A stretch of 45,382 bases of DNA from Ignavibacteriales bacterium. GTDB taxonomy: Bacteria; Bacteroidota; Ignavibacteria; UBA10030. Made by a program: the position numbers and the translations under genes. The notes under the pieces were generated by a model. That model saw nothing but the letters and a program-made list of their open reading frames with translations, had not been told where the DNA came from and ran no database searches. The stretch is from positions 1 to 45,382 of the forward strand of contig JAPLFP010000212.1 in NCBI GenBank assembly GCA_026390585.1. The letters run 5' to 3'. This document shows positions 40,699 through 45,382 of the stretch, one piece after another (positions within the stretch are counted from its first letter, which is position 1; every line of letters begins with the position of its first letter).

Positions 40699-42138
40699 TT
40701 GAAAACATGTGGAATACTCATAGCGCAGGCACTACTCCTCATGGCCGCGACATCGACGGCGCAGAATGTTCGGGGGAGCATGTTCTCCTTCGACACCGGC
40801 TACTCTGTGTCGATTTCCTCCAATACACAACTTCGTGCTACGGTGGGCGAGCCAGTAGTTGGAAACATGAGGGGGTCTTCGTTCGCAATAGGCTCAGGGT
40901 TTCTTATCGATTCTCTGATAGGCATAATGCTGCCTCAGTATTTCACATTGTCTGGAACGATTAGCTATGGTACTCCGGGAGGGCCTCCCGTCGGAGGTGC
41001 GAGTGTCAACCTCGCTTCATTATCGCACGGAAGTCAATTGACCTCGACTAGCGACAACTCAGGCGCCTACCAGTTCGGAACGCTTACTCCTGGGAACTAC
41101 TTGCTCACGACTTCTAAGGTTGGGGGGTTCCCCGTTGATTATGTAAATGCTGCAGACGCCCTCAAAGTTCTATTGTACTCAATCGGCTCAACAACGCTGA
41201 CAGCAATTCAACAAGCCGCCGCGGACGTCAACAATGACGGCGTGGTCAACGCAGCCGATGCGCTACAGATTCTGCTGCGGTACATTGGTTCCCGAACTTC
41301 ATTTGCCAAGGGCGACTGGGTATTTGGTATGGCGAGCAGCAGCTTCACTGCCGGAACGGCTGCGATGGTCGACAATATCACAGCGCTTGCGGTGGGCGAC
41401 GTCAATATGGATGCTTTGCCGTCAAGTAGTGCCTTCTTCGCAAAGACAAATGGCGCAAAGCAGTCCGTTGTTGCTCTCACTGGACCGGCGATAAGGATCA
41501 AGAGCGCTGACGTGATTGAGGTTCCCATCCGAGTAAAGGCTGCTATAAGTTTTGGCTCCATGTCGCTTTCGTTCCAGTTCCCGGCAACATCAATGGTTTT
41601 TGTTGATGTCATTGGTCCTGAAGGCGTGGTGAGTTCAGCGAACAACGGCGTTGTCAAAGTTGCGTGGTTCAGTGCAGACCGTACGCTGGATCTGCAAGAA
41701 AATGATGCCGCAATCACTCTCCGGTTCAAACCGAACGGCAACTTCAAAACCTTCAGCGTGGCACCTGATCCATGCAGCCAGGTAACAGATGCCAAAGGGA
41801 TTGTCCTTACCGGTGTTGGTCTGAAGATTCCTACAATTGACGTCTCGCTGCCAACCTCATTCGCAATTGGCCAAAACTATCCAAACCCATTCAATCCAAG
41901 TACGACAATCAGCTATCAGTTGCCAATGGCATCGTGGGTCTCTTTGAACATCTTTAACACACTCGGCCAGCTTGTGGCAACCCTGGTGGACGAACACAAG
42001 GAACCTGGCTACTATCAAGCGAAGTGGAACGCAAACGTCGCCAGCGGTGTCTACTTCTATCGCCTGCAAGCCGGAGATGCTTCGACAGGCTCAGCACGAG
42101 GATTTGTGGACACGAAGAAGATGATCTTGCTCAGGTGA
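40699..42138 (+). CDS. Secreted protein with dockerin-like and cohesin-like domains and T9SS tail
   Basis: This 479-residue protein starts at TTG 40699, which gives a clean signal peptide (LKTCGILIAQALLLMAATSTAQ). The frame is also open from ATG 40591, which overlaps the previous stop as ATGA, so that start is possible. After a small segment comes a carboxypeptidase-regulatory-like fold (FTLSGTISYGTPGGPPVGGA). A dockerin-like pair of repeats follows (VNAADALKVLLYSIG and DVNNDGVVNAADALQILLRY, about 150-195). Then comes a cohesin-like beta domain (about 255-375, EVPIRVKAAISFGSMSLSFQ) and the T9SS tail from QNYPNPFNPSTTISYQ. Dockerin-cohesin pairs assemble cellulosome-type complexes, but here both lie in one chain. 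Whether they bind each other or other proteins is unknown. Confidence 0.85.
   Translation: MKTCGILIAQALLLMAATSTAQNVRGSMFSFDTGYSVSISSNTQLRATVGEPVVGNMRGSSFAIGSGFLIDSLIGIMLPQYFTLSGTISYGTPGGPPVGGASVNLASLSHGSQLTSTSDNSGAYQFGTLTPGNYLLTTSKVGGFPVDYVNAADALKVLLYSIGSTTLTAIQQAAADVNNDGVVNAADALQILLRYIGSRTSFAKGDWVFGMASSSFTAGTAAMVDNITALAVGDVNMDALPSSSAFFAKTNGAKQSVVALTGPAIRIKSADVIEVPIRVKAAISFGSMSLSFQFPATSMVFVDVIGPEGVVSSANNGVVKVAWFSADRTLDLQENDAAITLRFKPNGNFKTFSVAPDPCSQVTDAKGIVLTGVGLKIPTIDVSLPTSFAIGQNYPNPFNPSTTISYQLPMASWVSLNIFNTLGQLVATLVDEHKEPGYYQAKWNANVASGVYFYRLQAGDASTGSARGFVDTKKMILLR
42079..42101 (+). repeat. Short GCTTCGACAGGCTCAGCACG element translated in a T9SS tail
   Basis: The sequence is in frame and adds ASTGSARGF between YRLQAGD and VDTKKM, where relatives read YRLQAGxFVETKKM-like. 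The same motif style (TTCGAC...GCTCAG.....) occurs in non-coding DNA at 1923-1951, 5173-5201 and 31405-31447. Confidence 0.7.
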
Positions 42139-42160
42139 GCTCACACCAGTCAGTTATCAC

Positions 42161-42192
42161 AAAAAAGGCTCAGCAATCGCTGGGCTTTTTTT
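42161..42192. terminator. Bidirectional terminator between convergent genes
   Basis: GCTCAGC and GCTGGGC pair around AATC with one G-T pair, extended by AAAAAA and TTTTTTT. It lies between the plus-strand T9SS gene (ends 42138) and the minus-strand lipoprotein gene (ends 42283), serving both. Confidence 0.85.
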
Positions 42193-42282
42193 GCTTGTGT
42201 CAGGCAAGTGAAAATGCACAAGCCCCGGTCACATGCCATCTGATCGGGGCCTGCGAGATTGAACCACGATGGGTGTTGCTCG

Positions 42283-42714
42283 TTACTGGACCGTGAAGTC
42301 GCGCGTTGCGACAGTTTTGTTTCCGGTGGTCAGAATCCCCGTTGCGCGATAGCTCCCTGCGGTACTCCATGGGAAACTCGAAAGCATGATGTGGCCATAG
42401 CTCTGCGGATTGGGAAACGGATACGATTGCACGGTACTGAATGTGCCGCTGACGTTCTTTTCGATCTTTATCGTGACAGATGATCCCGCCATGTCGTCCT
42501 TGCTTTCGAGCCTCCAGTAGATCATGTTGTTGGGAGTGCCGATGAATGTCGTTGTCTCTCCGGAAACTGTCATGGCGGAGGCATTAATGCCGGTGCCAAG
42601 CTTCAGGTTGTCGGTGAACTGGTCGCTGTTCGTGCTGGCATCATCTTTTTTGCAGCCGGCCAGGAGTGACATGAGCAGTACGGCGGTAAGGATCGAGAGG
42701 AATGATCTAGTCAT
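42283..42714 (-). CDS. Small predicted lipoprotein of unknown function
   Basis: This 143-residue protein has a clear lipoprotein signal peptide, SILTAVLLMSLLAGC, followed by KKDDAST. The mature part looks like a single Ig-like beta-sandwich (NNMIYWRLESKDDMAGSSVT, WSTAGSYRATGILTTGNKTV). AAAGGG lies about 8 nt before the ATG. No family is recognised. It should be anchored in a membrane facing the periplasm or cell surface. Confidence 0.8.
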   Translation of the reverse strand: MTRSFLSILTAVLLMSLLAGCKKDDASTNSDQFTDNLKLGTGINASAMTVSGETTTFIGTPNNMIYWRLESKDDMAGSSVTIKIEKNVSGTFSTVQSYPFPNPQSYGHIMLSSFPWSTAGSYRATGILTTGNKTVATRDFTVQ

Positions 42715-43173
42715 TGGTTTGCACCCTTTCTTATTGGGGAATCAAGTGCAGAGTCTTCTGTATGTGTTCTATAGAGTTGAGCACAAATTCTCCACCAATT
42801 GCACAAAATGCAAGATCGTGAGATGCTTTTTCTGGACGAGATGGTCCTCTTGTTGACACCGGTCACAATACATCTGTTGCGGGAATAGGAATGGTGAAAA
42901 ACGGTACGAGTTCGACCGTTTCAGAGAAATATTGTGTGGTATTGATTTTAGAAGTACTATATGTGGAGTCCTTGAAATTCCTGATTTCAGCTTTGATTTG
43001 GATCTCAAGAAAACGCTCTGGATGTTCCTACTGGGAATCGTCTACTTTGAGACTGGAAGACTTTAGCAAGCACGACGATATTTCCGTCTTTCAAATCGTA
43101 AGTGGAAAGATTCTGTCTGCCTTGATTACCTCCAGCACACCGAGCGGCTCATCAACGAGCACGGGCAACACAG
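42715..43173. promoter_or_regulatory. Divergent intergenic region, lipoprotein gene and GH18 gene
   Basis: About 460 bases with genes leaving in both directions and no supported gene inside. An AT-rich stretch at 42930-42965 (ATTGTGTGGTATTGATTTTA) could hold a promoter, but spacing of boxes is not convincing. A plus-strand frame at 42891-43229 overlaps the GH18 start and looks like a chance frame. Confidence 0.4.
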
Positions 43174-44616
43174 ATGAAACACTTTGTTCTTATCCTGCTC
43201 TTTCCGATGGTTGTTTCTGCGCAGAATGACATCGGGCAGAAGAGCATTCATCAGGTGGAATACGAGCTCCATCGGCACGATGCTGTGGACCGGACCGCTC
43301 AAGGCGAAGCAGTTCCCCCGCTTCTTTCAAAGGCCGGAGGGAGGACGATCCTCACGAAAAAGGTGTATGGCTGGCATCCCTACTGGGTCTCTTCAAGCGC
43401 ATATCTTTCCTACGACTACAATGCTCTCTCGCATATTGCCTACTTTGGATACGAGACTGACTCCGCAACGGGCGGATACACAACCATTCGCGGTTGGGAT
43501 ACAACACCCATCATCGCTTATGCACATCAGCGGGGAGTGAAAGTCACTCTTACGGTGGTCAGCTTTGGCTATGACGAGAACGACAAACTGCTGAGTGACA
43601 CCGTCAGGCAACAGCGAATGATCAACGCTCTGATATCGCTGTTGAAGTCCAGAAGCGGCGACGGCGTCAACTTTGATATTGAATCAGTGCGCAGTACGCA
43701 GCGGACAAATCTTGTTGCGTTCATGCGGCAAGCGACGACACAGATCAAATCACAAGTACCGGGCGCGGAGATATCGATGGCAACTCCGGCGGTCGATTGG
43801 TCCGGCGCGTGGGACTTCTACCAGCTGGCCCAGATTTGTGACTACCTGATCGTGATGGGGTACGATTACTACTGGACCGGGTCGTCGACCGCCGGTCCAG
43901 TGGCCCCTTTGGAGGGGGAGAACTACAATATCACAAGGACAATTGACACGTATATCGCCAATGGTGTGCCGCGCGAGAAACTTCTCCTTGGCGTTCCGTG
44001 GTTTGGATTGGATTGGCCGGTGCAAAGTGCCGCCCGCAAATCAGGTGCCACCAGTACTGCATCGTCGCGAACATATGTCGTGGCAGAGCAGATGGCAGGT
44101 TCCTACGGAAAGACATTCGACCAGGCGACAAAAGTGCCCTGGTTCAGCTATCTGAGTGGATCTTCCTGGCGCCAAGCGTGGTATGATGACAGTCTAAGCC
44201 TGGCATTGAAGTACAGTCTGGCGAACTCTCGCGCACTCGGCGGCATTGGCATCTGGGCCTTAAGCTACGAAGGGGGAAGGGCGGAGATTTGGAATGGCAT
44301 CAGGTCTGCTTTCGCGATGACAGCTGTCGAGATGCCAGTGGGTACTAAGCCCGACAGATTTCAGCTTCTTCAGAACTACCCAAACCCGTTCAATCCGACG
44401 ACGAATATCGAATATCGAGTTGCCAGTCGTGGATTTGTGATCTTGAAGGTATTTGACGCGCTGGGACGGGAAGTTGCAGCGATATTGAGTGAGCACAAAG
44501 AACCCGGTTCCTACGTCGTTCGATGGAATGCAACAGGAGTGCCAAGCGGTGTCTATTTTTACCGGCTGACTGCCAGCAACCTTGTAGAAACGCGATCGAT
44601 GATCATGGTACGGTAG
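43174..44616 (+). CDS. Exported GH18-family protein with T9SS sorting domain
   Basis: This 480-residue protein has a signal peptide (KHFVLILLFPMVVSAQ), a GH18 TIM barrel (about 62-380) and a type A T9SS tail from QNYPNPFNPTTNIEYR. The active-site strand reads DGVNFDIE, with D168 and catalytic acid E170. The DG.D.D.E consensus has N at its third acidic position, as in YaaH/SleL-type enzymes that cut peptidoglycan rather than chitin. The strand end LIVMGYDYYWTGS and GIGIWALSYEGGRAEIW are also typical. It should be exported and fixed to the cell surface. Peptidoglycan, chitin-like glycans or binding only are possible roles. No strong ribosome site precedes ATG 43174. Confidence 0.9.
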   Translation: MKHFVLILLFPMVVSAQNDIGQKSIHQVEYELHRHDAVDRTAQGEAVPPLLSKAGGRTILTKKVYGWHPYWVSSSAYLSYDYNALSHIAYFGYETDSATGGYTTIRGWDTTPIIAYAHQRGVKVTLTVVSFGYDENDKLLSDTVRQQRMINALISLLKSRSGDGVNFDIESVRSTQRTNLVAFMRQATTQIKSQVPGAEISMATPAVDWSGAWDFYQLAQICDYLIVMGYDYYWTGSSTAGPVAPLEGENYNITRTIDTYIANGVPREKLLLGVPWFGLDWPVQSAARKSGATSTASSRTYVVAEQMAGSYGKTFDQATKVPWFSYLSGSSWRQAWYDDSLSLALKYSLANSRALGGIGIWALSYEGGRAEIWNGIRSAFAMTAVEMPVGTKPDRFQLLQNYPNPFNPTTNIEYRVASRGFVILKVFDALGREVAAILSEHKEPGSYVVRWNATGVPSGVYFYRLTASNLVETRSMIMVR

Positions 44617-44679
44617 CCGGGAGGAAACCTGTCGTGGAGGGGAGAAAGCGCAGACGCGATTCTTCTTCGATTATTTCTC

Positions 44680-45036
44680 TCAAGCCTTGGTCGGTTTGTC
44701 GCGGTCAAAATGTGGCATTGTTTCGGGAATCGGTAGCGAGAGCTCCACAAACCCGGCATACCTGCCATCGATGAACCAGGGGGACTGGTAGATGAGTTTT
44801 TTGACTCCCCCTTTCTGGATCGTATAGACGTCAGGGGACCCCGATTCCAGCATCTCCACAACCTTCGTGCGCGCAGGCTCCGGGTGGCAAGCAAGCAGAT
44901 TTGTTCCGATCAGAGCCGCCCCGCCGTCGGATTCGAAAGTCGAAACTGCCTTTTCATTCATTGCCAGCAGCACTCCCTCGGAGTTGCACACGGTAATCGC
45001 TGCGGGGAATTCGCGAACCCATTGATCATTGCTCAT
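44680..45036 (-). CDS. Small PAS-domain protein
   Basis: This cytoplasmic protein of 118 residues is a single PAS fold: FPAAITVCNSEGVLLAMNEK, then AALIGTNLLACHPEPARTKV, a core helix, and IQKGGVKKLIYQSPWFIDGR with YAGFVELSLPI as the last strands. PAS domains bind ligands or cofactors or mediate dimerisation. No output domain is attached, so it would act by protein contact. ATG 45036 was chosen because GAGG lies 8 nt upstream; the open frame to TTG 45060 has no support. It follows the acyltransferase gene by 30 nt and probably shares its transcript. Confidence 0.85.
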   Translation of the reverse strand: MSNDQWVREFPAAITVCNSEGVLLAMNEKAVSTFESDGGAALIGTNLLACHPEPARTKVVEMLESGSPDVYTIQKGGVKKLIYQSPWFIDGRYAGFVELSLPIPETMPHFDRDKPTKA

Positions 45037-45066
45037 CGATCCATCCTCTTTCTCTTTCAAAATCTC

Positions 45067-45382
45067 TTATGCGGGGACGTCGGGGGTTTTCTGCGGAGCC
45101 AGTCCGTCGACCGCCTCGATGGGCACCGACCGCCACTGTGCAATCTGTGTCATGATGGTCAGGCGAACCTTATCTCGCAGCGCTGCCACATTGTCCAACG
45201 TCATCGACGAGGTATCGATGGGAGGAAGGACTTTCAGGTGGATATCAGATGGCTCGCCGAATTTCCAGCTGTTTTTGGGAATGCAGTTGCGGGAGCCATC
45301 AACAGCGAGAGGAAGAACCGGCACCTTTGCTCTGATCGCAAGATGGAATGCTCCGTCAGTGAACGGGCGAACGCGACCATCA
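45067..45382 (-). CDS. PlsC-type 1-acylglycerol-3-phosphate acyltransferase, N-terminal part outside the window
   Basis: Only the C-terminal ~104 residues are inside the window. They begin DGRVRPFTDGAFHLAIRAKV and continue PVLPLAVDGSRNCIPKNSW, the region after the EGTR motif of PlsC acyltransferases, where acyl chains are added to lysophosphatidate at the membrane. The HX4D catalytic motif lies upstream of the window and cannot be checked. The end, from IHLKVLPPIDTSSMTLDNVA, is a typical last beta-strand and tail. The PAS-domain gene follows after 30 nt. Confidence 0.88.
   Translation of the reverse strand, partial: DGRVRPFTDGAFHLAIRAKVPVLPLAVDGSRNCIPKNSWKFGEPSDIHLKVLPPIDTSSMTLDNVAALRDKVRLTIMTQIAQWRSVPIEAVDGLAPQKTPDVPA

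Noticed and set aside
42891-43229. 112-codon plus-strand frame before the GH18 gene
   Set aside because: It overlaps the GH18 signal peptide in another frame and has no ribosome site or protein features.
1-45382. CRISPR arrays, tRNA or rRNA genes, transposase or phage genes
   Set aside because: I looked for regularly spaced repeats, cloverleaf-like sequences and typical enzyme motifs and found none.

Overview
The window (about 52% GC by eye) looks like a chromosomal or metagenomic contig from the Ignavibacteria / Bacteroidota side of the tree. The evidence is four secreted proteins with the type A type IX secretion (T9SS) C-terminal domain, recognised by the QNYPNPFNP motif, a PknB-type kinase fused to a TolB-like domain and TPRs, and a surface protein starting IPRIISYQGVLTD. 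No rRNA, tRNA or CRISPR array was seen. The lineage is inferred from protein style only.

Layout. (1) 1-1635: the end of an ABC-2 exporter operon (ATPase cut by the window edge, one permease, then the first codons of an apparently lost second permease). (2) 1640-5518: a membrane Ser/Thr kinase on the minus strand, flanked by two ~245 bp direct repeats that each end in a terminator-like hairpin. (3) 5519-10187: two exported glycosidases on the plus strand (GH67 alpha-glucuronidase and GH9). (4) 25639-10282: a ~15.3 kb minus-strand run read as Gfo/Idh/MocA oxidoreductase, unknown alpha/alpha protein, MalF-type permease, MalG-type permease, lipoprotein solute-binding protein, unknown protein with a C-terminal carbohydrate-binding-like domain, TIM-barrel glycosidase-like protein, heparinase II/III-like protein, six-hairpin glycosidase-like protein and AGE-family epimerase. 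Six consecutive genes are joined by 4-17 nt overlaps. (5) 26137-27692: a divergent clan GH-D alpha-galactosidase-like gene split in two, apparently by an internal deletion.

Regions 3-5 look like one carbohydrate-use locus. Exported GH67 and GH9 enzymes would trim a uronic-acid-bearing plant-type polysaccharide, an ABC importer (not SusCD) would take up the oligosaccharides, and enzymes without signal peptides would finish the breakdown in the cytoplasm. The order and products are visible; the substrate is inferred.

(6) 28035-31305: a PAP2 phosphatase, a NarL-type response regulator with an altered switch residue, a small lipoprotein and a SUI1/YciH factor. (7) 31563-44616: a surface and secreted protein region with a beta-helix protein, a CE1-like esterase, a beta-propeller protein, an IPRIISYQG-type protein, a protein combining dockerin-like and cohesin-like segments, a small lipoprotein and a GH18 protein. 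Four of these carry the T9SS domain. (8) 44680-45382: a PAS-domain protein and the C-terminal part of a PlsC-type acyltransferase.

Recurrent oddities are GTG/TTG starts, short repeat elements that lie in intergenic DNA and also inside T9SS tails as translated insertions, and several decayed or frame-disturbed genes (second ABC permease, alpha-galactosidase, epimerase tail, the heparinase-like gene's two ends).
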